The translations under genes and the position numbers were made by a program. From Bacteroidales bacterium (lineage in GTDB: Bacteria > Bacteroidota > Bacteroidia > Bacteroidales > WCHB1-69): a stretch of DNA of 64,000 nucleotides. Shown here one piece after another: positions 6,866-16,033 of the stretch. The stretch's first letter is position 1, and every line of letters begins with the position of its first letter. The notes below the pieces were generated by a model, which was not told the origin of the DNA, did no database searches, and saw only the letters and a program-made list of their open reading frames with translations. Location of the stretch: contig JAEETJ010000007.1 in the NCBI GenBank assembly GCA_016290295.1, positions 32,803 through 96,802 of the forward strand, given 5' to 3'.

Positions 6866-8341
6866 ATGAAGAAAGAGCAAACAAATACGCAAAAGGTAAT
6901 AAAAGGCATATCTTCCCAAACTTTGGTAACAATAGTTTTGGGAGTGGTAGAAATATTGTCTTTTTCTATCATGTCGCGTTTATTGAATAAAGAAGATTTT
7001 GGTTATTATGCAGCTATTACGGCTATCACCTCTATATTCTCTGCCTTTTCAGAAACGGGTATTGGGTCAGCCATTATTCAAAGAAAAGACTTGACAAAGA
7101 GATTTATTGATAATGCTTTCACGATAAATCTGATTTTTGGATCCTTCTTATCTTTGTTATTATTTGCATTGTCAGGGCCTTTGGCAAGGATGGTGGTGGA
7201 TTCATCAATGAAAGTTCCGTTGATGCTGATGTCAGGGACCTTGTTGTGCCATTGCTTGACATCTGTCAATACCGCTCAGATGAAGAGACAACTTCAGTTT
7301 CTAAAGGTGGGGTTGATTAGCCTTATTGCACAAGTAATAACGGTAACGATAGCTATTGTTTTGGCTATTAAAGGTTATGGATACTATGCTATCATAGCCA
7401 AAGCTATATTAAATGATATTTTGGTATTGATTATGTCCCATATAATAGTGCACGCCCATTATAATTTAGCATTAGACAGGGAAACTTTTAAAAAAATATT
7501 TAATTTTAGCGGTTGGCTAATGGCAAGTACCTTATTTCGAAATCTTGCGCATCGGATTGATCGCTTGTTATTACCACGATTAATCTCAGTAAATGCATTA
7601 GGTGCTTATAACAGACCAAAAGAATTTGTCGAAAACATTTCCACACGATTAAATGGAATTTTTGATACGGCTTTGTTTCCTGTTTTGTCAGGTATTCAAG
7701 ATGAAAAAAACAGATTGGCAGTCGCATTTCGTCGGTCATTTTATTATATGAATATTTTTGCTTTACTTCTAACGCTAACGTTCATATTTAATAGTGAGTT
7801 GCTGATTAGAATTTTTTTTGGTGAAGAATGGCTTGATTTAAATAACTTAATGATGGTTATTTCTGCCACTTTGCTATTTAATATAGATGGTCGTTTGGCA
7901 GACTGTTATCTTAGAAGTTTGGCAATGACTAAACAACAATTCTTTTTTAGAGTGGCAGAAATGGTTATTGCCTCTTTGTCTGTAATTGTAGGTTTTAGAT
8001 GGGGTGTTATGGGTGTTGCACTTTCGGCATTTATCACCAATATGTTTGTTAAACTATTTAAAGTGAATTATATAGCAAAAAAAATCGGAATATCCGTTTT
8101 GGATTCTTTTGCAATTCTTTTCTCTTCTTGGCGTTTTTCAATATTTGTTGGACCGCCAATGTTGTTGGTTATACTACTGACAGATCATTCATTTATGGGT
8201 AATTGTTTTGTTTTGATTGTTTTTGTTATATTATGTGTGTTGACATTTCTTGTTTTCCCTCAATGTGTGGGAAATCAATATAAGGAAGAAGCATATTCTC
8301 AAATATTATCTTTTATAAAAATGAAGGTATTTAAAAGATGA
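6866..8341 (+). CDS. Polysaccharide flippase (Wzx-like, MOP superfamily)
   Basis: The 491-residue integral membrane protein has about 14 hydrophobic segments and the typical start of MOP flippases (QTLVTIVLGVVEILSFSIMS, then LNKEDFGYYAAITAITSIFS). The family moves undecaprenyl-linked repeat units across the inner membrane. Residues FSGWLMASTLFRNLAHRIDR match the second half of the fold. With the Wzy-like protein at 10541 and the initiating transferase at 23223 it completes a Wzx/Wzy pathway. The stop overlaps the start of the CapA-like gene by 4 bp (ATGA), indicating coupled translation. Confidence 0.9.
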   Translation: MKKEQTNTQKVIKGISSQTLVTIVLGVVEILSFSIMSRLLNKEDFGYYAAITAITSIFSAFSETGIGSAIIQRKDLTKRFIDNAFTINLIFGSFLSLLLFALSGPLARMVVDSSMKVPLMLMSGTLLCHCLTSVNTAQMKRQLQFLKVGLISLIAQVITVTIAIVLAIKGYGYYAIIAKAILNDILVLIMSHIIVHAHYNLALDRETFKKIFNFSGWLMASTLFRNLAHRIDRLLLPRLISVNALGAYNRPKEFVENISTRLNGIFDTALFPVLSGIQDEKNRLAVAFRRSFYYMNIFALLLTLTFIFNSELLIRIFFGEEWLDLNNLMMVISATLLFNIDGRLADCYLRSLAMTKQQFFFRVAEMVIASLSVIVGFRWGVMGVALSAFITNMFVKLFKVNYIAKKIGISVLDSFAILFSSWRFSIFVGPPMLLVILLTDHSFMGNCFVLIVFVILCVLTFLVFPQCVGNQYKEEAYSQILSFIKMKVFKR

Positions 8342-9465
8342 AAGTATTGATAGCTGGTGACTTTGTTCCACGTCATCGCATTGCGGAACAAATCGAAGAT
8401 GGTGATTTCAGATGTCTTGACGAAGTAAAGCCCGTCATTCAGTCTGCGGATTATGCAATTGTGAATTTTGAATCACCTGTCGTGATTCGAAATGCAAAAC
8501 CCATTGGAAAGACAGGACCGAATCTTCGATGTACTGAAAAAGCCATAGAATGTGTTGCCCAAGCAGGTTTTAATTGTGTCACCCTGGCTAACAATCATTT
8601 TCGGGATTTTGGGCAGATTGGCGTTGAAGATACTATTGATTCTTGTGAAAAATATGGTGTTGATTATGTTGGTGGGGGAAAAACTAAGCAAGGGGCTGAG
8701 CGTATTTTGTATAAAACAATCTACGGGCAAACACTAGCCATAATAAATGTTTGTGAAAATGAATGGTCGATAGCGTCTGAATACTATGGAGGCTCAAATC
8801 CACTCAATCCAATAAGAAATTATTATGCTATCCATGAAGCAAAAAAAAATGCAGATTATGTATTAGTCATCGTGCATGGAGGAATAGAAGGATATAATCT
8901 TCCAACTCCAAGAATGCTGGAAACATATCATTTTTTTGTTGATTCAGGTGCCGATGCGGTAGTAAACCACCATCAGCATTGCTATAGTGGGTATGAAGAA
9001 TATCATGGCAAACCAATTTTTTATGGATTGGGAAATTTTTGCTTTGACACAACAAGTGTTTATAGAAATGAGTTGTGGATTCAAGGTTTTATGGTTGAAT
9101 TACAGTTTTCCGAAACCATCATATTTAGGTTGTTTCCTTATAAACAATGTGATGAAGATTATTCTGCAGTGAAGAACCAAGTTGACAAGGATCTGTTTGT
9201 TTCTTCAATTGAGCAATTGAATTATACAATTGCAAATGTGAATCAACTTGAACAACAGTATAGAAGTTATATTTCACAAGGTTCATCAATAGCAAAAAAC
9301 ATTCTTGCCCCATATACCAATAGTATTGTTCGAAAATTATATGCCAAAGGATTTTTGCCTTCTTTTGTGAGCAAGTATAGAAAGAATCAACTTCTTGCAT
9401 ATATACAATGTGAATCGCATAGAGATATTCTATTGCAAGGTTTATTAAATGAATGTAATGTATAA
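8338..9465 (+). CDS. CapA/PgsA-family metallophosphatase-like protein
   Basis: The 375-residue protein has the CapA domain (PF09587 family): AGDFVPRHR at the start, VNFESPV, LANNHFRDFGQ (GNH-type metal site), VIVHGGIEGY, and VNHHQHCYSGYE with GKPIFYGLGNFCFD. CapA proteins occur in poly-gamma-glutamate synthesis and other capsule loci and resemble calcineurin-type phosphoesterases, though their chemistry is unclear. No signal peptide or membrane anchor is visible, unlike Bacillus CapA. About 130 C-terminal residues beyond the domain are unassigned. Its place among five ATP-grasp ligases supports a link with amide chemistry. Confidence 0.85.
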   Translation: MKVLIAGDFVPRHRIAEQIEDGDFRCLDEVKPVIQSADYAIVNFESPVVIRNAKPIGKTGPNLRCTEKAIECVAQAGFNCVTLANNHFRDFGQIGVEDTIDSCEKYGVDYVGGGKTKQGAERILYKTIYGQTLAIINVCENEWSIASEYYGGSNPLNPIRNYYAIHEAKKNADYVLVIVHGGIEGYNLPTPRMLETYHFFVDSGADAVVNHHQHCYSGYEEYHGKPIFYGLGNFCFDTTSVYRNELWIQGFMVELQFSETIIFRLFPYKQCDEDYSAVKNQVDKDLFVSSIEQLNYTIANVNQLEQQYRSYISQGSSIAKNILAPYTNSIVRKLYAKGFLPSFVSKYRKNQLLAYIQCESHRDILLQGLLNECNV

Positions 9466-9537
9466 TTGTTTTTTCATGAGAAATGTAAATAGATCAAATG
9501 GAAGTGTTTTTATTCATTAAAAAATAATTTAATTGTC

Positions 9538-10548
9538 ATGAAAATAGGTATCTTTACCTCCTTTCAAGGAGACACCATTGTAAAGAACGCTATAAAATCT
9601 TGTCAAAGTCTTGGTGTAGATTACGAAGTGGTTGACATCACTTCGTCAGAGTGGATTCATAATGTGCAAAAGTCAGATGCTGATGGATTCTTTTGTCCAT
9701 CAAATTGCATATCTCAAGAACTGAAGACCATTCAAGATGAACGTTATTTTTTTGTGTCACAAGTGATGCATCGCCCAATTTATCCTGATTATACAGGGCT
9801 TTATATCCACGAGAGCAAACGCAATATGGCAGCCTGGCTTGAGGTCAATGGCTATCCGCATGCCAAGACAAGGGTTTTCACCAATCGGAAGGAAGCTTTG
9901 GATTATCTTGAAAACTGTCAGTATCCTATAGTCACAAAGTCTAATGTTGGTGCGGGAGCCTCTAAAGTGGTGATTGTAAAAAGCAAGGCAAAAGCCAAAC
10001 GAATGGCCAAAAAATGTCTTACTGAATCAAAACTTGCATTTTTGAAAGTAGGGTTTGCTTATAGAATGCGATTCCATCATTCTTGGATACCAAGGATTAA
10101 AGATTTGCGAAATCGACAAAAGGACTATTTTATTGTTCAGAATTTTGTGAAAGACGTTCAACATGAGTGGCGTATCCTTAAAATAGGAGATTCGTATTTT
10201 GGTCACCAAAAGTTACTAAAAGGTGTTTTTGCCAGTGGCTCGGGTTTGGTGGGTTGGGTGAAACCTCCAAAGGAATTGTTGAACATGGTACATGAAATCT
10301 GCGAAAAAGGAGGTTTCGCTTGTATGGATGTAGATGTTTTTGAAACTAAAGACGGAAAATATAGTATCAATGAGCTTCAAGCATCGTTTGGTTCCTATTT
10401 GGATTATCAAATGAGTATTGATGGGCATCATGGACGATATGTGTATAGGAGTGGAGACTTTGTCTTCGAGGAGGGTGATTTCAATGTGTTTGGTTCGACA
10501 AAGTTGAAGATTGAAGGTTTTATACAACTCTTAAAAAGCAATGCTTAA
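9538..10548 (+). CDS. ATP-grasp ligase 1 (RimK/Dala-Dala-like)
   Basis: The 336-residue protein has an N-terminal pre-ATP-grasp domain and an ATP-grasp core. The ATP-binding lysine lies in YPIVTKSNVGAGASKVVIVK (residues about 126-145), FIVQNFVKDVQHEWRI supplies the hinge, and the metal ligands are in MDVDVF and YSINELQASFG (E-x-Q instead of N-E-N). ATP-grasp enzymes form an acyl-phosphate and couple it to an amine, thiol or similar nucleophile. It probably joins an amino acid or peptide to a glycan precursor. The substrate is unknown. It overlaps the Wzy-like gene by 8 bp. Confidence 0.8.
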   Translation: MKIGIFTSFQGDTIVKNAIKSCQSLGVDYEVVDITSSEWIHNVQKSDADGFFCPSNCISQELKTIQDERYFFVSQVMHRPIYPDYTGLYIHESKRNMAAWLEVNGYPHAKTRVFTNRKEALDYLENCQYPIVTKSNVGAGASKVVIVKSKAKAKRMAKKCLTESKLAFLKVGFAYRMRFHHSWIPRIKDLRNRQKDYFIVQNFVKDVQHEWRILKIGDSYFGHQKLLKGVFASGSGLVGWVKPPKELLNMVHEICEKGGFACMDVDVFETKDGKYSINELQASFGSYLDYQMSIDGHHGRYVYRSGDFVFEEGDFNVFGSTKLKIEGFIQLLKSNA

Positions 10549-11668
10549 CAAATACGTTTGTATTCGCAATCTTGCATTGTTAGTTATTACATGCAACATG
10601 CTCTATTGGGTGTTCCCATTTCCACCTATTATTTGGCGTGTTGGTCTTATTTTATTGTCATTATATGTGTTATTTCTTGAAAAAAGTAAGTTTTTGCCAT
10701 GTGAAATCACTGTCTTGGTTTTTTCGGCATTCAATCTTTTTCATTTTTTCATCAGTTATTTATGGCAAAATCCATCCACCACACAAATAGGTGATATTCT
10801 GTGTGCAATGCTATCGTTAAGTATATTTGTTTGTTTATCTCAAAAACGAGTAATGACAGACCTTCTTTTTACTGTTGTGGGGATAATTCTTTTAGCTTGT
10901 GCTATTTTGAATTATTATCATTTCCAAAGCGAGATGTTGTCCCAGAAGACTGATGATATTGTAAATATAACTAACAATGCGACAGAGTCTTTTTTAATGT
11001 TGCTTCCCATGTTGTTTCTGTTAAAAAATAACATTCAAAAATGGATATCATTGTTCGTTTGTATCTTTTTTTTGGTTATGGGTGCAAAAAGGGGAAATAT
11101 AATTGCTGCCATGATTCCGATAGGGCTGTTTGTGTATGGCATGTTGAGAAACAGTCGTCATTCAGCAAAAAAAATTCTTTTCGTTTTGGTTCTGGTTGCT
11201 GGATTCATTTTTTTTACATATCGTTGGGTGGTAACAAATGACTATCTGATGTATCGTGTTGAACAAACAATAACAGGCGATAGTTCTGGACGAGACGTTC
11301 TATATTTTGGTGCTTGGCACTCGTGGTTTGATTCCAATAATATTATAATATATTTGTTCGGGTATGGCTTTGATGGTACCAGGCATCAGTCTTTAACCTA
11401 TTATCGCCCTGCTCATAATGATTGGTTAGAAGTGCTGGTTGATTATGGACTGGTGGGAATAATATTGTACATATGTGTGTTTGTGACTTTGGTAAAACAA
11501 ATCAAAAAGACACAGTCTGTTTATATGAAATTGTTGTTGTTGTCAGTTTCTTCCATTTGGTTTTTTAAATCTCTATATTCTATGGGTTTTTTGTCAGAAT
11601 CATTGTCGGTTCTAATGATTAGTATGGGAACTGCATTGGGTAATTATAAAGTGGAGGAAAAAGCATGA
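10541..11668 (+). CDS. O-antigen/capsule polymerase (Wzy-like)
   Basis: This 375-residue membrane protein has about 10 to 12 hydrophobic segments and a periplasmic loop rich in W, H and R before HNDWLEVLVDYGLVGIILY. The last motif is typical of the O-antigen ligase/polymerase family (Wzy_C/WaaL). Its position between ATP-grasp and glycosyltransferase genes in a Wzx/Wzy-type locus favours polymerase over ligase. Sequence alone cannot separate the two. The start overlaps the preceding stop by 8 bp, and its stop overlaps the next start (ATGATGA). Confidence 0.75.
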   Translation: MLNKYVCIRNLALLVITCNMLYWVFPFPPIIWRVGLILLSLYVLFLEKSKFLPCEITVLVFSAFNLFHFFISYLWQNPSTTQIGDILCAMLSLSIFVCLSQKRVMTDLLFTVVGIILLACAILNYYHFQSEMLSQKTDDIVNITNNATESFLMLLPMLFLLKNNIQKWISLFVCIFFLVMGAKRGNIIAAMIPIGLFVYGMLRNSRHSAKKILFVLVLVAGFIFFTYRWVVTNDYLMYRVEQTITGDSSGRDVLYFGAWHSWFDSNNIIIYLFGYGFDGTRHQSLTYYRPAHNDWLEVLVDYGLVGIILYICVFVTLVKQIKKTQSVYMKLLLLSVSSIWFFKSLYSMGFLSESLSVLMISMGTALGNYKVEEKA

Positions 11669-12759
11669 TGAAACGCATCCTTTTTCTTGCCGCCGATCTT
11701 TGTTCTGGAGGTGCTGAGCGACAAATGGTTACGGTCGCTTGTTTGCTGAAAAGTAAGGGCTATGATGTAATGTTTTATTGTTACGACAAAGCCGATTTCT
11801 ATGCTGATACATTAAATAACGCCGACATTCCCATAGTGTGGGACTTGGAACCCTCCAATTACTTAAAAAGACTATTTAAAGTTAGAAAATTTATTCGAAA
11901 AGGGCGTTTTGATTCTGTGATATCCTTTTTGCCTACGTGTAATTTTTTAAATAATGTAGCGGCAATAGGTAAAAAGAGATGGAAAGTAATTACAGGGGAA
12001 AGAAGTTCTCGCGAATCGACATTCACTTCAAAACGAGGCAAGTTTTTCGGTTGGTTGCAGAGGTATTCTGATTCTATTGTGTGTAATTCACAGAATGCGT
12101 GCAACATGTGGAAGAATAACTATCCGAAGTATACAGAAAAACTGAAAGTGATTTATAATTGTGCCCAAATGAGCGACATACAATCTGTATATGTGCCTAA
12201 AAAAGATGGGAAGTTACATATTGTTGTTGCGGCAACCTACCAATATTTGAAAAACCCATTAGGTTTGGTTGAGGCTTTGTCTTTGATGTCTGATGAAGAA
12301 AGAAATCGGATAGTTGTTGATTGGTATGGCCGAAAGGAAATGTCAAGAGGAGACTCACGGGCATTCGATGAAACAGCCAAAGCCGTTGAAAAAAATGGAT
12401 TTCAAGAAGTTTTTAGACTTCATTCCGATACAAAAGAAATTTCTGACAAAATGAACCAAGCCGATGCTGTGATGTTGTTAAGTGAATTTGAAGGTTTGCC
12501 CAATGTGATATGTGAGGGTATGACGATAGGGAAGCCTATAATAATGACTAAGGTGTCCGATTATCAAATTCTGGTCGATGAGAGCAATGGATTTCTTTGC
12601 GATTGGAATAGGCCAGAAAGCATAAAAGAGACCATTTTGAAAATGGCCGCACTTTCAAAAGACCAACTCCAAACTATGGGTCAACATTCAAAAGAAAAAG
12701 CGTCAATTCTTTTCTCTAAAGATGCCATTTCTCAAAATTGGGAGGCAATAATCAAATAA
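11665..12759 (+). CDS. Glycosyltransferase family 4 (GT-B)
   Basis: The 364-residue GT-B enzyme begins with ILFLAADLCSGGAERQMVTV, the usual acceptor-site N-terminus of GT4 proteins. The C-terminal nucleotide-binding half has LSEFEGLPNVICEGMTIGKP, which contains the E-x7-E motif, then IIMTKVSD. It acts at the cytoplasmic face of the membrane to add a sugar to the lipid-linked repeat unit. ATG 11665 and ATG 11668 are both possible starts. The next gene begins 2 bp after its stop. Confidence 0.88.
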   Translation: MMKRILFLAADLCSGGAERQMVTVACLLKSKGYDVMFYCYDKADFYADTLNNADIPIVWDLEPSNYLKRLFKVRKFIRKGRFDSVISFLPTCNFLNNVAAIGKKRWKVITGERSSRESTFTSKRGKFFGWLQRYSDSIVCNSQNACNMWKNNYPKYTEKLKVIYNCAQMSDIQSVYVPKKDGKLHIVVAATYQYLKNPLGLVEALSLMSDEERNRIVVDWYGRKEMSRGDSRAFDETAKAVEKNGFQEVFRLHSDTKEISDKMNQADAVMLLSEFEGLPNVICEGMTIGKPIIMTKVSDYQILVDESNGFLCDWNRPESIKETILKMAALSKDQLQTMGQHSKEKASILFSKDAISQNWEAIIK

Positions 12760-12761
12760 GC

Positions 12762-13811
12762 ATGAAAAGCAAAAACACCCTAATACTCATAGGTGGCATC
12801 CACATCAACCATAAACCCACTTGTGGCGAAACGATGAAGAACCAGCTTTTCTTGAAAAGGTTCAATGAACTTTTCGAGAAGGTGATACCTGTTGACACAT
12901 ATCAATGGCAAAAGCATCCTTGGTGCTTGCTGAAATTGTTTTTTGTGTTGTTACTCAATCCAAAAGCTAAAGTAATCATTTCAGGGAGTAGATCATCTAG
13001 GTTCTTGATCAAATTTTTATATAGATTTCCTATTAATAAGCATGTCTATTTTTGGGTTGTAGGTGGTGACTTGCCCATTGCAGTAAGGAAAGGGTTGTTT
13101 AATACTAAGGCCTTGAATAGTTTAGTGTTTCTTCCTGTTCAAGGACAATCTATGGTTAAGGAATTGAATGAGCTTGGTGTTACGAATGCCGTTTTCGTTC
13201 CTAATTCAAAACCTATAACTTATCATCCTATAATCAAGCAACATGAAGCACAAACACCTTATCGTTTCGTATTTTTATCTAGGATTCATCCTGACAAAGG
13301 CTTTAAGGAGATAACCGAAGCTACCAATATGCTGGATGCTGATGGTTTTAAAGGCAACTATTTTATTGATTTTTATGGTTCAAAAGCACCTGAATACGCT
13401 ATGGAGTTTGATACATTGATAGCTCAGAAAGAAGCATGGAGCTATAATGGATATATGGATTTGACTACCGATGCAGGATATGAACTATTGTCGTCATACG
13501 ATATGATGCTTTTCCCTACTTATTGGAGGGGTGAAGGCTTCCCGGGTGTTGTACTTGACGCTAATATTGCAGGTGTTCCCATTATTGCTTCCGACTGGAA
13601 TCTAAACACAGAAGTAATCGAACATAACCGTACGGGTATCATTATCCCAACACACGATTCATCGGCATTGTATGAAGCAATGAAAAAAGTCATTACAGGA
13701 GAAATTGATTTATTTGCAATGAAAAACACTTGTGCCGAACATGTGCAGCAATATGATTTCAGGAGAGTTCTGTCTGAGGAATTGATGAAAAAACTAAATT
13801 TGTATGAGTAA
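12762..13811 (+). CDS. Glycosyltransferase, group 1 (GT-B)
   Basis: The 349-residue protein is a second GT4-like enzyme. FVFLSRIHPDKGFKEITEA marks the start of the C-terminal domain, and MLFPTYWRGEGFPGVVLDAN carries the donor-binding motif, followed by GVPIIASDWNLNTEVI. ATG 12762 is chosen over the upstream ATG at 12738 because that one lies inside the preceding gene and adds eight residues absent from the family start (KNTLILIGGIHINHKP). It overlaps the ATP-grasp gene at 13804 by 8 bp. Confidence 0.85.
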   Translation: MKSKNTLILIGGIHINHKPTCGETMKNQLFLKRFNELFEKVIPVDTYQWQKHPWCLLKLFFVLLLNPKAKVIISGSRSSRFLIKFLYRFPINKHVYFWVVGGDLPIAVRKGLFNTKALNSLVFLPVQGQSMVKELNELGVTNAVFVPNSKPITYHPIIKQHEAQTPYRFVFLSRIHPDKGFKEITEATNMLDADGFKGNYFIDFYGSKAPEYAMEFDTLIAQKEAWSYNGYMDLTTDAGYELLSSYDMMLFPTYWRGEGFPGVVLDANIAGVPIIASDWNLNTEVIEHNRTGIIIPTHDSSALYEAMKKVITGEIDLFAMKNTCAEHVQQYDFRRVLSEELMKKLNLYE

Positions 13812-14877
13812 ACTATTATCCTTGTATGATGGTCTTTCCAACTGGCGAGTCAAATTACCACGGTTATTGGACGCTCGTAAAGAGATGCGGATGAAGAGGG
13901 GACAATTGGATCTTTCCAAACCAACCAAGGATAAGTTGTTGTTTATTAATGAGTATTGGGGTGGGTTAAGGGTTGATAAAAAGTATTTTAGCCTTTATAA
14001 CACATACAATGAAAGGTTTGATCCAAGGTATGTTCCAGATGATTTGTATTATGGCACCATTGACCCCTATTTCAATCGTGCGTTGGATTGTGCAGCAATA
14101 GACGATAAAAACCTTTATGACTTGTATTTTCCAGATGCTCTGCAACCTTTGACGGTGGCTCGAAAAGTCAATGGCATTTATCAAGACAAAAGCTATCGGT
14201 TGATTGATGAGGGAGAAATTACCAAAAGATGTGCAGAAGCAAAATGTGTTGTGTTGAAAAAAGCCGTAGGATCTGACGGAGGTCATGGTATCGCATTTTG
14301 GGAAGTGGCAGAAGGCGTTGAAAAACTTAAACAGGAATTGCAGAAATTGGGTGATAATGTTGTGATTCAAGAAGTCATACACCAACATGAAAATATTGCA
14401 AAACTACACCCACAAAGTGTCAATTCCATCCGTATTTTGACCTTGAACTGGAAAAATGAAATCTATGTACTGTCGTCCATTATTCGAATGGGAGCAAATG
14501 GTAACAATGTAGATAACGGCCACTCGGGTGGCGTATTTGCAGGAATTGATAATACAGGCAGATTGAAGGATTCTGCTTTCACATACATGACAGGGAAGAG
14601 GTTCTTGAACGAGCATCCAACCACACATACTGTTTTTTCCGAGTGTGTCATTCCTAACTTTGACCAATGTAAAGCAATGGTTAAACAGTTGGCGCCAAGA
14701 TTAGGGAGAATATCAAGGCTTACATCGTGGGATTTGTCGGTAAACGAAAAAGGAGAGCCTTTGCTTATCGAAGTGAATTTGGCGTATGGCGGGTTGTTTT
14801 TTCATCAGATAACAAATGGTCCCGTGTTTGGCGATTTGACTAAAGAAATCATCCAAGAAGTTTTAATGAAAAAATAA
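13804..14877 (+). CDS. ATP-grasp ligase 2 (sugar-transfer-associated type)
   Basis: The 357-residue protein fits the sugar-transfer-associated ATP-grasp family (PF14397 type). The ATP lysine is in VVLKKAVGSDGGHGIAFW, followed by LHPQSVNSIRILTL, IIRMGANGNNVDNGHSGGVF and the metal-binding LLIEVNLAYGGLFF. In known loci such proteins accompany glycosyltransferases and are thought to attach amino acids to glycans; no substrate has been fixed for this type. It is adjacent and homologous to the next gene (same SVN-x-IR/LR and IRMG blocks), so the two are a tandem duplication. TAATG joins them with a 1-bp overlap. Confidence 0.85.
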   Translation: MSKLLSLYDGLSNWRVKLPRLLDARKEMRMKRGQLDLSKPTKDKLLFINEYWGGLRVDKKYFSLYNTYNERFDPRYVPDDLYYGTIDPYFNRALDCAAIDDKNLYDLYFPDALQPLTVARKVNGIYQDKSYRLIDEGEITKRCAEAKCVVLKKAVGSDGGHGIAFWEVAEGVEKLKQELQKLGDNVVIQEVIHQHENIAKLHPQSVNSIRILTLNWKNEIYVLSSIIRMGANGNNVDNGHSGGVFAGIDNTGRLKDSAFTYMTGKRFLNEHPTTHTVFSECVIPNFDQCKAMVKQLAPRLGRISRLTSWDLSVNEKGEPLLIEVNLAYGGLFFHQITNGPVFGDLTKEIIQEVLMKK

Positions 14878-15986
14878 TGGACAAAGAACATCTTCGTAGA
14901 GCAGTATTAAAAATCTTTAAGAAAAGCAAGTTGATTTTCAACGGCTTGGAATGGTTGACAGGACGGAAGGACATTCGTGTTCAAGAGGAGATTCATCCTA
15001 AAGAATCCCTAAAAGATACACTTCAAATCAAGAAAGAAAAGCAATTGGTCAAGCGATATTGGCGTTGTGGGACTTTCCATTATTGGCGTTATGGCTTGCC
15101 GTATATGCAATTGTCCGAAGAAGAACTGTTGGATTATGTTCCGACTTTTTACCACCATAAAAAATTGGAGAAAGACCATGCGGGAATTGATACGGTGTTT
15201 TATGGTGACAAATTGAATCAAGCTTTGTTATTCAAAGAAAGAGATATACCAACTGGTGAAGTGGTTGCTTATAACCAAGGGAAAAAATGGTATGACTTTT
15301 TAAACAATCATGAAATAGATATTGTTTCAGTGATAGAAAACACTTTGCAGGATGGTAAGGGGAAGTTGTTTCTCAAGCCTGCTGGCGGTCAGGGAGGTTT
15401 TGGGATTTTTGTTTTAAAATACGAGGGCAACTCTTTGTTAGTTAATGGTGAAAAGAAATACTTGATTGATTTTATTCAAAAGCTGCCCAATACGACATTC
15501 ATCCTTCAAAAGGGAATTGTCCAATCACAACAGATGATGGATATTAATCCAAGTAGCGTGAACACATTGCGGGTGGTGGTGCAAAAAGAAGGCGATTTGA
15601 TGAAGATGAAAACATGTATAATTCGCATGGGTCGTAAAGGGAAGGAAGTGGACAATAGTGCGCAAGGTGGTGTGTCGGTAAAAGTGGATACGATGACTGG
15701 GCAGGTGGCACCCACAGCCACGGCTGAACATGGTGGCGGCATCATGACAAGCCACCCCGATACAGGGAAATCTTTTGGAGACATCACCATAGAAAAGTGG
15801 CCAAAACTGAAAGCTCAAATAGAATCTATCGGAACGAAACTGATTGACTTTAAAAACATAGCACTTGACATCGCCGTAACCGACGAAGGTGCAAAATTAT
15901 TAGAGTTTAATTTCCGCTATGGCATTGAACACCAGCAGTGTGTGTTGGGAGGGGTGAGAAGAGTATTGGGAATATGCCCACAATAG
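14877..15986 (+). CDS. ATP-grasp ligase 3 (sugar-transfer-associated type)
   Basis: The 369-residue paralogue of the preceding protein has KLFLKPAGGQGGFGIFVLKY for ATP binding, NPSSVNTLRVVVQ, CIIRMGRKGKEVDNSAQGGV, and ALDIAVTDEGAKLLEFNFRY with the E-x-N metal site. The N-terminal 100 residues, including RYWRCGTFHYWRYGLPYM, differ from the first copy and probably set the acceptor. It is predicted to be cytoplasmic and to make an amide or ester on a glycan precursor. A 47-bp gap separates it from the TupA-like gene. Confidence 0.85.
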   Translation: MDKEHLRRAVLKIFKKSKLIFNGLEWLTGRKDIRVQEEIHPKESLKDTLQIKKEKQLVKRYWRCGTFHYWRYGLPYMQLSEEELLDYVPTFYHHKKLEKDHAGIDTVFYGDKLNQALLFKERDIPTGEVVAYNQGKKWYDFLNNHEIDIVSVIENTLQDGKGKLFLKPAGGQGGFGIFVLKYEGNSLLVNGEKKYLIDFIQKLPNTTFILQKGIVQSQQMMDINPSSVNTLRVVVQKEGDLMKMKTCIIRMGRKGKEVDNSAQGGVSVKVDTMTGQVAPTATAEHGGGIMTSHPDTGKSFGDITIEKWPKLKAQIESIGTKLIDFKNIALDIAVTDEGAKLLEFNFRYGIEHQQCVLGGVRRVLGICPQ

Positions 15987-16033
15987 CAATTGCTAACAAC
16001 TGGTTTTTGCCAAAAAAGAAAAGATTATAGTAC